A stretch of 64,000 nt of DNA from positions 516,627 to 580,626 of the forward strand of contig NZ_FNIQ01000004.1 in NCBI RefSeq assembly GCF_900104025.1, read 5' to 3'. Position 1 is the first letter of the stretch. Each line of letters starts with the position of its first letter. The DNA comes from Geodermatophilus sp. DSM 45219. GTDB taxonomy: Bacteria; Actinomycetota; Actinomycetes; Mycobacteriales; Geodermatophilaceae. The notes beneath the pieces were generated by a model. It saw only the letters and a program-made list of their open reading frames with translations, was not told the DNA's origin and ran no database searches. Positions 23,927 through 32,756 of this stretch are shown one piece after another. The position numbers were made by a program, and so were the translations under genes.

Positions 23927-24757
23927 CTACTCGAAGGAGTGCTCGGGGCCCGGGAAGACGCCGGTGCGCACCTCGTCGGCGTACTCCCGCGCCGCCCGCA
24001 GCAGCTCGCCGCGGAGGTCGGCGTACTTCTTCACGAAGCGCGGCACCCGGCCGGTGGTCAGCCCGGCCATGTCCGGCCAGACGAGCACCTGCGCGTCGCA
24101 GTCGACGCCGGCCCCGATGCCGATGGTCGGGATGGCCAGCTCCTTGGTCACCTGCGCCGCGATCTCGGCGGGCACCATCTCCAGGACGACGGCGAACGCG
24201 CCGGACTCCTGGGCGGAGTGCGCGTCGGCCAGCAGCTGGTCGGCCCCCGCGCCCCGGCCCTGCACCCGGTAGCCGCCGAGGGCGTGCTCGCTCTGCGGCG
24301 TGAACCCGATGTGCGCCATGACCGGGATGCCGTTCTCGGTCAGCATCCGGGTCTGCGCGGCGACCCGCACGCCTCCCTCGAGCTTGACCGCCTGCGCGCC
24401 GCCCTCCTTCATCATCCGGACGGCGGTGGCGAACGCCTGCTGCGGCGATCCCTCGTAGCTGCCGAAGGGCAGGTCGGCCACGATCAGCGCCCGCTTGGTC
24501 GAGCGGGTGACCGCCTTGGTCATCCCCAGGATGTCCTCGACGGTGACCGGCACGGTGGAGGTGTGCCCGAGGACGACGTTGCCCGAGGAGTCGCCCACCA
24601 GCATCACCGGGATGCCGGCCTCCTCGAAGACGGCGGCGCTGAGCGTGTCGTAGGCGGTGAGCATCGCCCACTTCTCGCCACGCTCCTTGGCCTGCTGCAG
24701 GTGGTGCACCCGCACCCGGACGGTGGACTTCCCGCCGTAGAGAACCGGTTCGCTCAT
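23927..24757 (-). CDS. panB: 3-methyl-2-oxobutanoate hydroxymethyltransferase
   Basis: First step of pantothenate (coenzyme A) synthesis: transfers a hydroxymethyl group from methylene-tetrahydrofolate to ketoisovalerate. 276 residues, the normal length. Metal and substrate residues are present: Asp56 in VGDSSGNV, Asp95 in VADLPFGSY, Glu127 in VKLEGG, Glu193 in LEMVPAE. A strong GAGGAGGAAG ribosome site precedes the ATG. It follows nadE at 73 nt in the same direction. Pantothenate and NAD genes near glnA2/glnE are also seen in mycobacteria and streptomycetes. Confidence 0.95.
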   Translation of the reverse strand: MSEPVLYGGKSTVRVRVHHLQQAKERGEKWAMLTAYDTLSAAVFEEAGIPVMLVGDSSGNVVLGHTSTVPVTVEDILGMTKAVTRSTKRALIVADLPFGSYEGSPQQAFATAVRMMKEGGAQAVKLEGGVRVAAQTRMLTENGIPVMAHIGFTPQSEHALGGYRVQGRGAGADQLLADAHSAQESGAFAVVLEMVPAEIAAQVTKELAIPTIGIGAGVDCDAQVLVWPDMAGLTTGRVPRFVKKYADLRGELLRAAREYADEVRTGVFPGPEHSFE

Positions 24758-24830
24758 GCTTCCTCCTCGCTGGCGCCCGTCGGCAGCACGAGCGACGCTG
24801 CTCTGCCCTCTGACGACCTCGCGAGCTCGG

Positions 24831-26666
24831 TCATCGGTGTGATGCCGCTCCCTCGCGGACGGTCGGCAGCGTCTCCCGCCACCGGTTGGTGACGGGCAGC
24901 CGCCTGTCGCGTCCGAACGCCTTCAGGCTGATCTTCGTTCCCGGTGCCGACTGCCGGCGCTTGAACTCCGCCGCGTCGACGAGCCGGAGCACGCGCGCCA
25001 CCACCTCGGGGTCGTGGCCCCGCTCGAGCAGCTCGGCCATCCCGAGGTCGCGGTCGACGTAGTCGGCGACCACCGCGTCGAGCTCCTCGTAGGAGGGCAG
25101 CGAGTCGGTGTCCACCTGGCCGGGCGCGAGCTCCGCGGACGGCGGCTTCTCGATCGAGTTGGCCGGGATCGGCTCGGTCTCGCCGCGCCCCCGCGCGTAC
25201 TCGTTCCGCCACCGGGCCAGGGCCCACACCAGCGTCTTCGGCACGTCCTTGATCGGTGCGAACCCGCCCGCCGAGTCGCCGTAGAGCGTCGAGTAGCCGA
25301 CGGCGATCTCGCTCTTGTTCCCCGTGGTGAGCAGCAGGTGCCCGTGCTGGTTGGACAGCCCCATCAGCAGCGTGCCGCGGACCCGGGCCTGCAGGTTCTC
25401 CGCGGCCACCCCGGTGAGCTCCACCGACGAGTGGTAGGCGTCGACCATCGGCGCGATCGGGACGACGGTGTAGTGCAGCCCGGTCCGGTCCGCGAGGTCC
25501 TCGGCGTCGGCCAGGGAGTGCTCGCTGGACCACTTCGACGGCAGGCCCACGCCGTACACCCGGTCGGCGCCCAGCGCGTCGACGGCCAGCGCCGCGCAGA
25601 CGGCCGAGTCGATGCCGCCGGACAGGCCCAGCACCACCGAGGGCATGCCGTTCTTGTCGATGAAGTCGCGCAGGCCCAGGACCAGGGCCCGCCACACCTC
25701 CTCGTGGTCGTCCAGCGGCTCGGCCACCGACGCCGGTCGCGGCTCGAACGCCGGCACCGGCTCCTCGGACAGCACGTGCCGGGTGACCGTCATCGGCCCG
25801 ATCCGGCCCGCGCGCCGCTCGGGCACGGCCGACGGGTCGATCCGCAGGTCCACGCACATCAGGTGCTCGACGAACTGCGGCGCCCGGCCGAGCAGCTCGC
25901 CGTCCGCGGCGACGGCCAGCGAGTCGCCGTCGAAGACCAGCTCGTCCTGGCCGCCCACCTGGTTGCAGTAGACGACGGTGGCCCGCGCCTCGGCGGCCCG
26001 CCGGCGGACCAGCGGCAGCCGCAGGTCGTCCTTGGCCCGCTCGTACGGCGAGGCGTTGGGGGAGACGACCAGGTCCACGCCGGCCTGCCCGGCCACCCCG
26101 CACGGCCCGCCCTCGACCCAGAGGTCCTCGCAGACGGTCAGCGCGACGTCCACGCCGTGCAGCCGCACGACCGGCAGCTCGGTGCCCGGCACGAAGTAGC
26201 GCGCCTCGTCGAAGACGCCGTAGTTGGGCAGGTGCCGCTTGTGGTAGCGGACGACCACCTCGCCGCCGTGCAGCAGGGCCGCGGCGTTGCGGGGCGCGCC
26301 GCGCCGCGGGTTGGCGTCGGCCGGCCGGTCGTCGTCCCCGGGCATCGACTCGGCCGGCGCCGGGCCGGGGCCCTCCGTGTGCGCCAGGTAGCCGACGACG
26401 ACGGCGGTGCCGCCCAGACCCCGCTCGGCGAGGTCGGCAGCCAGGTCGACGAGCGCGGTCTCGCTGGCGCGGGCGAAGGACTCGCGGAGCACGAGGTCCT
26501 CGGCGGGGTACCCGGTCAGGGTCATCTCGGGGAAGACGACGACGTGGGCACCGGCCGCGGCCGCGTCGGCCGTCCAGCGGGTCACCAGCTCGGCGTTGCC
26601 GGTGATGTCGCCGACGCGGGTGTCGACCTGGGCCAGGGCCACTCTGAGCTGCACGGGTTCGCTCAC
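24831..26666 (-). CDS. nadE: Glutamine-dependent NAD+ synthetase
   Basis: 611 residues in two domains. The N-terminal nitrilase-type glutaminase (about 1-290) has Glu in [12 protein letters not shown], Lys in [14 protein letters not shown] and the Cys nucleophile in ALTVCEDLW. The C-terminal synthetase (about 320-611) has the P-loop [14 protein letters not shown] and the [16 protein letters not shown] region. It converts deamido-NAD to NAD using ammonia channelled from glutamine. GTG 26666 starts [15 protein letters not shown]; the frame is open 20 codons further. Probably the head of a nadE-panB operon, divergent from the membrane gene at 26748. Confidence 0.95.
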   Translation of the reverse strand: MSEPVQLRVALAQVDTRVGDITGNAELVTRWTADAAAAGAHVVVFPEMTLTGYPAEDLVLRESFARASETALVDLAADLAERGLGGTAVVVGYLAHTEGPGPAPAESMPGDDDRPADANPRRGAPRNAAALLHGGEVVVRYHKRHLPNYGVFDEARYFVPGTELPVVRLHGVDVALTVCEDLWVEGGPCGVAGQAGVDLVVSPNASPYERAKDDLRLPLVRRRAAEARATVVYCNQVGGQDELVFDGDSLAVAADGELLGRAPQFVEHLMCVDLRIDPSAVPERRAGRIGPMTVTRHVLSEEPVPAFEPRPASVAEPLDDHEEVWRALVLGLRDFIDKNGMPSVVLGLSGGIDSAVCAALAVDALGADRVYGVGLPSKWSSEHSLADAEDLADRTGLHYTVVPIAPMVDAYHSSVELTGVAAENLQARVRGTLLMGLSNQHGHLLLTTGNKSEIAVGYSTLYGDSAGGFAPIKDVPKTLVWALARWRNEYARGRGETEPIPANSIEKPPSAELAPGQVDTDSLPSYEELDAVVADYVDRDLGMAELLERGHDPEVVARVLRLVDAAEFKRRQSAPGTKISLKAFGRDRRLPVTNRWRETLPTVREGAASHR

Positions 26667-26747
26667 GCGCCCATCCTCGTCGCCGCACGTGGTCCCCGGC
26701 CAGACGGGGGCTGGCCCGGTGATCACGCAGCCCCTAGCCTCGGCCGC

Positions 26748-27164
26748 ATGACCCTCCGCTCGACCCTGCGACGGTCGGCGGCGGGCGCCTACGCCGTGAT
26801 CGGCGTCGTCGCCGCGCTCGCGCCCGCCCGGGTGCCGGGCGTCTTCGGCGGTACCGCCGGCACGCCGGAGGCCCGCACCGAGGTCCGCGCGGTGTACGCG
26901 GGCATCCCGCTGGCCCTCGCGGGCTCTCTCGCGGCGGCGTCGGGCTCGGCACCGGGGGACGACGCCGTCCTGCGCACGGTGGGCGCCGCGAGTGCCGGGA
27001 TGGCCGCGGCCCGGCTCGCGGGGTGCGTGGCCGAGCGCCGGCTCGCCCCCTGGCCGACCGGCGCCTACCTCGTCCTGGAGGCCGCGCTGGCCGTGGCGCT
27101 CGGCGTGGCCACCCGGGCCGGGACGGCCCGTGGCCCCCTGCAGGGTCCCACCGCGAGCCTGTGA
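26748..27164 (+). CDS. DUF4345-like small membrane protein
   Basis: 138 residues with four hydrophobic segments (about 10-28, 52-70, 78-92, 104-124), in the arrangement of DUF4345-type proteins (VPGVFGG, then EVRAVYAGIPLALA). Function unknown. The ATG lies 7 nt after TAGCCT (26735-26740), so it may be leaderless. The last codons and the stop lie inside the 60-bp hairpin repeat, so the C-terminal residues GPLQGPTASL are repeat-encoded. Confidence 0.65.
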   Translation: MTLRSTLRRSAAGAYAVIGVVAALAPARVPGVFGGTAGTPEARTEVRAVYAGIPLALAGSLAAASGSAPGDDAVLRTVGAASAGMAAARLAGCVAERRLAPWPTGAYLVLEAALAVALGVATRAGTARGPLQGPTASL

Positions 27165-27191
27165 GCGGTGGGGGGCAGGGGGTCTTCTTCA
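27132..27191. repeat. 60-bp hairpin repeat, copy 1 (convergent junction)
   Basis: Two stacked stems: CCCCCTGC (27134-27141) with GCAGGGGG (27175-27182), and inside it CCCACCGC (27147-27154) with GCGGTGGG (27165-27172). It contains the stop of the plus-strand gene and reaches the stop of the slipin gene. A copy with about 90% identity is at 38395-38455, also at a convergent junction. Confidence 0.82.
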
Positions 27192-28028
27192 GCCGGCGGA
27201 CACCGGCGGGGCCGTCGGACGCGGGACGGGCAGCCCGTCGACCCCGGCCGGCGTCCCGGCCTCGGACGCCGGGGGAGTGGCGTGCTCCAGGAAGCGGAGC
27301 AGCTCGACCGGGAACGGCAGGACGACCGTCGAGTTCTTCTCCGCGGCCACCTCGACCATGGTCTGCAGCAGGCGCAGCTGCAGCGCGGCCGGCTGGGTGG
27401 CCATCACCGAGGCGGCCTGCGCCAGCTTCTGCGAGGCCTGCAGCTCGCCCTCGGCGGTGATCACCCGGGAGCGGCGTTCCCGCTCCGCCTCGGCCTGACG
27501 GGACATCGAGCGCTTCATCGAGTCCGGGAGCGCGACGTCCTTGATGTCGACGCGGTCGATGTGCACGCCCCAGTCGACCGCGGGGCTGTCCATCATCAGC
27601 TCCAGGCCCTGGTTGAGCCGCTCGCGGTTGGACAGCAGGTCGTCGAGCTCGCTCTTGCCGATGACCGACCGCAGGGACGCCTGGGCGACCTGGCCGATCG
27701 CGGCCTGGTAGTTCTGCACGTCCACGACCACCCGGACCGGGTCGTAGACCCGCCAGTAGACGACGGCGTCGACCTTCACGGTGACGTTGTCGCGGGTGAT
27801 CCCCTCCTGCGCCGGCACCGGCATGGTGACGATCTGCATGTTGACCTTGTGCATCCGGTCGATGCCCGGCGCGATGAGGGCCAGGCCGGGCGGGCGGGCG
27901 TCGCCGTGCAGCCGGCCGAAGCGCAGGACCACCCCCCGCTGGTACTGGGTCACCACCCGGACGCTCGCGCTCACGAGCACCAGCAGCCCGAGGACCGCGA
28001 CGACGAGCAGTGCGAGAACGACGTCCAT
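27189..28028 (-). CDS. Slipin / stomatin-like SPFH protein
   Basis: 279 residues: one N-terminal transmembrane helix (about 3-22), then an SPFH domain (RVVTQYQRGVVLRFGRL; DAVVYWRVYDPVRVVVDVQNY; VIGKSELDDLLSNRERLN) and a C-terminal coiled region (QAEAERERRSRVITAEGELQASQKLAQAA) used for ring assembly. Probably scaffolds membrane microdomains. The gene ends without the NfeD partner often found with slipins. The ATG at 28028 follows GGAGGGCGAG. The stop touches the hairpin repeat. Confidence 0.88.
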   Translation of the reverse strand: MDVVLALLVVAVLGLLVLVSASVRVVTQYQRGVVLRFGRLHGDARPPGLALIAPGIDRMHKVNMQIVTMPVPAQEGITRDNVTVKVDAVVYWRVYDPVRVVVDVQNYQAAIGQVAQASLRSVIGKSELDDLLSNRERLNQGLELMMDSPAVDWGVHIDRVDIKDVALPDSMKRSMSRQAEAERERRSRVITAEGELQASQKLAQAASVMATQPAALQLRLLQTMVEVAAEKNSTVVLPFPVELLRFLEHATPPASEAGTPAGVDGLPVPRPTAPPVSAG

Positions 28029-28206
28029 CTCGCCCTCCGCCAACGGCGCCGCGGCCGGACGCGGGATCGTGCCCGTGGCCGCGTCGCCCTCGTGATGGCG
28101 ATCACATGCTAGATCCACGCGGGCTGCCCGGGGCGCCCCGCGGCAACGGCGCGGGGTGCCGGCCCGGGCGTGCGCTGGTGTCGTCGTGCGCCGGACGTCC
28201 CCGCGG

Positions 28207-28240
28207 CGCGCAGCGCCGCAGCCGGCCGGGGCGCTGCGCG
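28207..28240 (-). terminator. 11-bp hairpin after the universal stress protein gene
   Basis: CGCGCAGCGCC at 28207-28217 pairs perfectly with GGCGCTGCGCG at 28230-28240, starting 1 nt beyond the stop codon of the minus-strand gene. The rest of 28029-28206 holds no gene and must contain the slipin promoter. Confidence 0.65.
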
Positions 28241-28241
28241 G

Positions 28242-29267
28242 CTACCCGGAGGCCCACCGGTGGGCCGCCGGTGGTGACGATCCGGTCCCGCGGGGGACCA
28301 CGGCGACCGGGCCCGCAGCCACGTCGATGACGGCGCGGCCCACCGAGCCGAACAGGGTGGCGAGCCCTCCCCTCGACCCCCGTGAACCGACGACGACGAG
28401 TGCGGCGTCGGCTGAGCCGGTCACCAGGGCCGACACCGGATCGCGGCGCACCACCTCGGTGGTGACCGGCACGTCCGGGTACAGCTCGCGCCACCGCGCG
28501 ACGGCGCCGTCCACGAGCGCGTGCGCCCCGGACTCGGTGGTCACGAGCGGAGCGGTCACGGCCTCCAGGTCCGCAGGGCAGTCGGCGGTCCAGGCGTGGA
28601 CGGCGGTGACGGGGATGCCGCGCCGCGCGGCGGCCCGGAAGGCGAAGCCGATGGCGGCGTCGGAGTGCTCCAGGCCGTCGATCCCCACGACGACGCGAGG
28701 GGGGAGGCGGTCCGCGCCCGCGTCGCGCGACGGGTGCACCACCGTCACGGGGCAGCAGGCGGACGTCGCCACCCGCAGGTGGAGCGGCGCCTGCACGAGG
28801 CCGTGCCTCCGCGCCCGGCGTCGGGCGCCCAGCACGAGCAGGTGGGCGCCCCGGCTCTCGCGGAGCAGGACCCGGTGGGGGGAGCCCCGGACGACGCTCG
28901 CGGAGGCACGGACCCCCGGGGCGACCGACCGGACCCGTGCCAGTGCGACATCGAGGAGCTGCGCGGCGGCCGCCTGCTGTGCGGACAGGCAATCGGCGGT
29001 GAGGGCCACGCCGAACGGATCCACCACCGCCATCGGCAGGTGGTACGCGTGCACGATCCGCAACGGGCGTCTCTGGCCGGCTGCTTCCGCGGCTGCCCAG
29101 TCGAGGGCCGACGCACCACTGCCGTCGGCGCCCACGCCGACGACGACGGGAGCGGACAGCCGCTGGAGCCGGGTCACGGCAGGGAGGACGGCGCGGGTGA
29201 AGGCCTCGTCCGCCAGCAGTGCCGACTCGAGCTCGTGCACGGTCCGACGTTCGGAGTCACTGAGCAC
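28242..29267 (-). CDS. Tandem universal stress protein (two UspA domains)
   Basis: 341 residues. The first Usp domain (about 37-175) starts VVVGVGADGSGASALDWAA and ends with LLVLGARRRARRHGL; the second (about 182-325) starts RVVVGIDGLEHSDAAIGFA and ends VVVGSRGSRGGLATLFGSVGRAVIDVAAGPVAVV. The second domain has the full ATP-binding G-2x-G-9x-G(S/T)-type motif; the first is degenerate there. A stress or hypoxia role is typical. The GTG at 29267 follows GAGGAGA. It is divergent from a MarR gene, with a palindrome between them, so it may be regulated by it. Confidence 0.88.
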   Translation of the reverse strand: MLSDSERRTVHELESALLADEAFTRAVLPAVTRLQRLSAPVVVGVGADGSGASALDWAAAEAAGQRRPLRIVHAYHLPMAVVDPFGVALTADCLSAQQAAAAQLLDVALARVRSVAPGVRASASVVRGSPHRVLLRESRGAHLLVLGARRRARRHGLVQAPLHLRVATSACCPVTVVHPSRDAGADRLPPRVVVGIDGLEHSDAAIGFAFRAAARRGIPVTAVHAWTADCPADLEAVTAPLVTTESGAHALVDGAVARWRELYPDVPVTTEVVRRDPVSALVTGSADAALVVVGSRGSRGGLATLFGSVGRAVIDVAAGPVAVVPRGTGSSPPAAHRWASG

Positions 29268-29301
29268 GAGCGTCTCCTCGAGGCGATCCGCACCGGCGGA
29301 T

Positions 29302-29318
29302 GCATCGTAACGCGATAC
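29302..29318. promoter_or_regulatory. Candidate MarR operator
   Basis: GCATCGTAACGCGATAC is an imperfect 17-bp inverted repeat (half-sites GYATCG / CGATRC) in the 87-nt gap between the universal stress protein start and the MarR start. MarR-family proteins usually bind 16-20-bp palindromes in their divergent promoters. Confidence 0.5.
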
Positions 29319-29354
29319 TCCGACCTGGAAAACCGCTTCTCGAGCGGTGGTCCC

Positions 29355-29825
29355 GTGGTCGAATGGGGCGTGGTCCCGGAGGACGACGCACCGGCCGGTG
29401 CGCCACTGACCAAGCAGGAGTTCGAGGCGCTGGCGCGCTTCCGGTTCGGGATCCGCCGCTACCTGCGCTTCAGCGAGGAGACCGTGCGGCGGCACGGGCT
29501 GACTCCGCAGCAGTACCAGCTGCTCCTCGCGCTCAAGGGCTTCCCCGACCGGGAGTGGGCCACGGTCCGGGAGCTGGCCGAGCGCCTGCAGCTGCGCCAT
29601 CACAGCGTCGTCGAGCTGGTCGACCGGGCCCAGGGCCAGGATCTCGTCGCACGGGCGGCCAATCCCGATGACGCCCGCTCCGTCCGGATCCTGCTGACCG
29701 CGCAGGGCGAGGAGGTGCTGGGTCGGCTCAGCGCCCTGCACCGGGACGAGCTGCGCCGTCTCGACACGACGCTGACCCCGCCGAACTGGGGCGACGTCCC
29801 CGCGGCCGACTCCGGGACTGTTTGA
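29355..29825 (+). CDS. MarR-family winged-helix regulator
   Basis: 156 residues with the MarR layout: dimer helices at the ends and the winged helix at about 55-115 (GLTPQQYQLLLALKG; ATVRELAERLQLRHHSVVELVDRA; DDARSVRILLTAQGEEVL). No Cys, so it is not an OhrR-type redox sensor. GTG 29355 is chosen; GTG 29370 is also possible. It is divergent from the tandem Usp gene, which is the natural target. The stop codon TGA (29823-29825) overlaps the possible -35 of the next gene. Confidence 0.85.
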   Translation: MVEWGVVPEDDAPAGAPLTKQEFEALARFRFGIRRYLRFSEETVRRHGLTPQQYQLLLALKGFPDREWATVRELAERLQLRHHSVVELVDRAQGQDLVARAANPDDARSVRILLTAQGEEVLGRLSALHRDELRRLDTTLTPPNWGDVPAADSGTV

Positions 29826-29854
29826 ACAACGCTCGTTGGTTCTAGAATCGTTGC
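29822..29854 (+). promoter_or_regulatory. Leaderless promoter with palindrome for the SufR-like gene
   Basis: TTGAAC (29822-29827), a palindrome CAACG-CT-CGTTG directly after it, then TAGAAT (29843-29848). The GTG start at 29855 is 7 nt from the end of the -10 box, so it coincides with the expected transcription start. The palindrome between -35 and -10 is a good place for autorepression. The 15-nt spacing is short. Confidence 0.5.
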
Positions 29855-30559
29855 GTGGATCCCCGCGTGGCCCAGGTCGCCGCCGTCGCCGCGCTGGCCG
29901 AGCCCACCCGGCGCCGGCTGTACGACCACGTCGTCCGCCAGCCGGAGCCGGTCGGGCGGGACGAGGTGGCTGCCGCCCTGGGCGTCCCCCGGGCGACGGT
30001 GGCCTTCCACCTCGACCGGCTCGTGGCCGACGGCCTGCTCGACGTGCACTACCAGCGCCGGACCGGGCGGAGCGGCCCGGGCGCCGGGCGTCCCGCGAAG
30101 CTCTACCGGCGGTCGGAGTGCTCGGTGGCCGTCTCGCTGCCGGAGCGCCACTACGACCTGGCCGGTGAGCTCCTCGCCGAGGCCGTGACCGAGGCCGAGC
30201 GATCGGGCGAGCGGCCGGCGGCCGTCCTGCACCGGCGCGCCTACGGACGAGGGCGGGAGCTCGGGGTCGCCGTCGACGGGGCCGGGGGCCGGGAGGCCGT
30301 GCTGCGCGTGCTGGAGGCCCACGGGTACGAGCCGCGGATCGGGGAGGGCGGCGTCGCCCTCGCCAACTGCCCGTTCCACGACCTGGCGCGCGGGCGCACC
30401 GAGCTGGTCTGCGGCATGAACCTGCGGCTCCTCGAGGGCCTGCTGGACGGCGTCGGGTTCAGCGGTCTGACCGCCCGTCTGCAGCCCGCCCCCGGTGCCT
30501 GCTGCGTGCGCATGGACGGCGGCGATCCGTCTCCCGGGAGCGGTGCGCCGGACGGTTGA
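29855..30559 (+). CDS. SufR-like metalloregulator, DeoR/ArsR-type HTH with Cys-rich C-terminus
   Basis: 234 residues. N-terminal winged helix (EPTRRRLYDHVVRQ; VAAALGVPRATVAFHLDRLVADGLL), then a dimerisation region and a C-terminal Cys set: CPFHDLA, LVCGMNL and PAPGACCV. Four such Cys recall SufR-type repressors that hold a [4Fe-4S] cluster, so iron or redox sensing is likely. It precedes an operon with a micro-ORF, folE and a flavoprotein reductase that has its own strong promoter. The regulator may control that operon; this is inference from position. Confidence 0.78.
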   Translation: MDPRVAQVAAVAALAEPTRRRLYDHVVRQPEPVGRDEVAAALGVPRATVAFHLDRLVADGLLDVHYQRRTGRSGPGAGRPAKLYRRSECSVAVSLPERHYDLAGELLAEAVTEAERSGERPAAVLHRRAYGRGRELGVAVDGAGGREAVLRVLEAHGYEPRIGEGGVALANCPFHDLARGRTELVCGMNLRLLEGLLDGVGFSGLTARLQPAPGACCVRMDGGDPSPGSGAPDG

Positions 30560-30584
30560 CAGGCCTGTGGTCCAGGTCTCTACT
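30556..30584 (+). promoter_or_regulatory. Strong housekeeping-type promoter of the folE operon
   Basis: TTGACA at 30556-30561, 17 nt, then TCTACT at 30579-30584. The -35 box matches the consensus exactly and overlaps the end of the regulator gene. A leader of about 30 nt rich in T and A (for this DNA) precedes the GAGGAGGT ribosome site of the micro-ORF. Confidence 0.6.
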
Positions 30585-30616
30585 GGTAATCAGCTTTGCT
30601 TTTAGAGGAGGTCGGC

Positions 30617-30784
30617 ATGGCCACCCACCTGACCCACCCCTCCGCCGACCCCGGCCGGCAGGCGCTCCTCCTGCGGACCGGCTCCGCCGTCGCGCCGATC
30701 GCCTCCGGCCTGGACGAGTGCGCGGACGTGCTGACCGGCTGGCCGGGCCACGCGCCGTCCCACGGCGCCCGGGACCGGTCGTGA
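30617..30784 (+). CDS. 55-residue micro-ORF leading the folE operon
   Basis: Starts at an ATG with the best ribosome site in the area (GAGGAGGT, 7 nt spacing) and directly downstream of a consensus-like promoter. The stop overlaps the folE GTG as GTGA. The product (starting MATHLTHPSADPGRQ) has a mildly hydrophobic middle and His residues at the start and end; no family recognised. It may be a real small protein or a translational coupler that delivers ribosomes to folE. Confidence 0.6.
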   Translation: MATHLTHPSADPGRQALLLRTGSAVAPIASGLDECADVLTGWPGHAPSHGARDRS

Positions 30785-31410
30785 CCGCGCCCGAGCCGGC
30801 GGACCCGGCCGCCCCCGTGGACCGTCCCCCGGCCCTCCGGGTCGTCCGGGAGAGCAGGGCGGTGGACCTGCCCGCGACCGAGCAGGCGGTCGACCAGCTC
30901 CTGCGGGCGCTGGGCCGCGACCCGGCTGATCCGCACCTGGCCGAGACGCCTCGGCGGGTCGCCTCCGCCTACGCCGAGCTGCTGTCGGCTCCGCAGTTCG
31001 ACCTGACCACCTTCCCCGACGAGGAGGGCTACGACGAGCTGGTCATCGCCCGGGGGATCCCGCTGCAGTCCCTGTGCGAGCACCACCTGCTGCCCTTCTC
31101 CGGGGTGGCCCACGTCGGCTACCTGCCGGGAGAGCGGATCCTCGGCCTGTCGAAGCTCGCCCGGGTCCTCGAGCTGTTCGCCCGCGACCTGCAGGTCCAG
31201 GAGCGGCTGACCCAGCAGGTGGCCGACTGGCTGCAGGAGCACCTCGCGCCGCGCAGGGTCGGTGTGGTCGTCGAGGCCGAGCACCTGTGCATGTCCCTGC
31301 GCGGGGTGCGGGCCACCGGCACCCGCACCGTCACCTCCGCGCTGCACGGCGTGCTGCGTTCGGACGTGCGCTCCCGGGCCGAGTTCTTCGCGCTCACCGG
31401 AACCACCTGA
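30781..31410 (+). CDS. folE: GTP cyclohydrolase I
   Basis: Makes dihydroneopterin triphosphate from GTP, the entry to folate and pterins. 209 residues. The zinc and catalytic residues are visible: Cys99 and His101/His102 in SLCEHHLLPFSG, and Cys170 in AEHLCMSLRGV; the GTP-contact segment LGLSKLARVLELFARDLQVQERLT is intact. The end (TSALHGVLRSDVRSRAEFFALT) differs from the usual GEFRSD-type ending, suggesting a second, accessory FolE rather than the housekeeping folate enzyme. Translationally coupled to the micro-ORF; the reductase follows after 21 nt. Confidence 0.9.
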   Translation: MTAPEPADPAAPVDRPPALRVVRESRAVDLPATEQAVDQLLRALGRDPADPHLAETPRRVASAYAELLSAPQFDLTTFPDEEGYDELVIARGIPLQSLCEHHLLPFSGVAHVGYLPGERILGLSKLARVLELFARDLQVQERLTQQVADWLQEHLAPRRVGVVVEAEHLCMSLRGVRATGTRTVTSALHGVLRSDVRSRAEFFALTGTT

Positions 31411-31431
31411 CCCGTCCCGAGGGGAGACCCC

Positions 31432-32661
31432 GTGCCCATCCAGGATCCGTTCGTCGTCGTCGGTGCCGGACTGGCCGGCGCCAAGGCCGCCGAGACGCTG
31501 CGGGAGGAGGGGTTCGACGGGCCGGTCGTGCTCGTCGGCGCAGAACCCGAGCGGCCCTACGAGCGGCCGCCGCTGTCCAAGCAGTACCTGCTCGACCGCG
31601 CCGGCCGCGACAGTGCGTTCGTCCACGACGCCGGGTGGTACGCCGACCAGGACGTCGAGCTGCGCACCGGCGTCCGGGCCACCCGGCTGGACCCGGCCGC
31701 GCACCGGCTGACCCTGGACACGGGGGAGGAGATCGCCTACGCGCGGCTGCTGCTGGCCACCGGGGCCTCGGCCCGACGGCTCCCGGTGCCCGGCGCCGAG
31801 CTCGACGGCGTCCGGTACCTGCGCACCCTGGCCGACGCCGACCGGTTGAAGGCCGACCTCGCCGACGGCGGACGGCAGCTCGTGATCGTGGGTGCGGGCT
31901 GGATCGGGCTCGAGGTCGCGGCTGCCGCCCGCTCCCACGGCAACGCGGTGACCGTCGTCGAACCGCAACCCACGCCGCTGCACGCGGTGCTGGGTCAGCA
32001 GATGGGGGAGGTCTTCGCCCGCCTGCACCGGCAGCACGGCGTCGACGTGTTCACCGACACGACCGTGCGCGAGATCCGCGGAGCCGACGGCCGGGCCGCC
32101 TCGGTGGTGACCGACCGGCACGCGGGGCTGCCCGCCGACCTGGTCGTCGTCGGCATCGGTGCCGTACCGCACACCCACCTGGCGGCGTCGGCGGGCCTGG
32201 AGGTCGACAACGGTGTGGTCACCGACCACGCGCTGCGGACCTCCGCGCCGGACGTGTTCGCCGCAGGTGACGTGGCGGCGTCCTTCCGCCCGCTCTACGG
32301 CCGGCACGTCCGCGTCGAGCACTGGGCCAACGCGCTGCACGGCGGTCCGGCCGCGGCGCGGTCCATGCTCGGGCAGGACGTCGTCTTCGACCGGGTCCCC
32401 TACTTCTTCACCGACCAGTACGAGCTCGGCATGGAGTACTCGGGGCTCGCCGGTCCCGGCGACACGGTCGTCTGCCGCGGGGACCCCGACCGCGGGCCGT
32501 TCATCGCCTTCTGGATGGCCGACGGTCGCGTGACCGCCGGCATGAACGTGGACGTCTGGGACGTCACCGCGCCCATCCAGCAGCTGATCCGGTCGCGGCG
32601 GCAGGTCCAGCCGGCCAGGCTCGCCGACCCGGACACCCCGCTGGAGCTGCTCGCGGGATAG
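31432..32661 (+). CDS. FAD/NAD(P)H ferredoxin (rubredoxin) reductase family protein
   Basis: 409 residues. Two Rossmann motifs: FAD at VVVGAGLAGAKAAETL (about 8-23) and NAD(P)H at VIVGAGWIGLEVAAAARSHG (about 147-166). Motifs LATGAS and APDVFAAGDVA close the FAD fold; a C-terminal reductase domain follows (about 325-400). This is the ferredoxin reductase type that supplies electrons to P450 or Rieske oxygenases, though none is in the window. GTG start after GAGGGGAGA. Same operon as folE, 21 nt apart. Confidence 0.88.
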   Translation: MPIQDPFVVVGAGLAGAKAAETLREEGFDGPVVLVGAEPERPYERPPLSKQYLLDRAGRDSAFVHDAGWYADQDVELRTGVRATRLDPAAHRLTLDTGEEIAYARLLLATGASARRLPVPGAELDGVRYLRTLADADRLKADLADGGRQLVIVGAGWIGLEVAAAARSHGNAVTVVEPQPTPLHAVLGQQMGEVFARLHRQHGVDVFTDTTVREIRGADGRAASVVTDRHAGLPADLVVVGIGAVPHTHLAASAGLEVDNGVVTDHALRTSAPDVFAAGDVAASFRPLYGRHVRVEHWANALHGGPAAARSMLGQDVVFDRVPYFFTDQYELGMEYSGLAGPGDTVVCRGDPDRGPFIAFWMADGRVTAGMNVDVWDVTAPIQQLIRSRRQVQPARLADPDTPLELLAG

Positions 32662-32756
32662 GCCCCGGGCGTGCCGGGGTGCCGTCGTTCCCGCGCAGGA
32701 GGCAGGCTGGAGGCGACGTCACACCCCGGAAACGACTGGACGCGATCATGCCGAGC

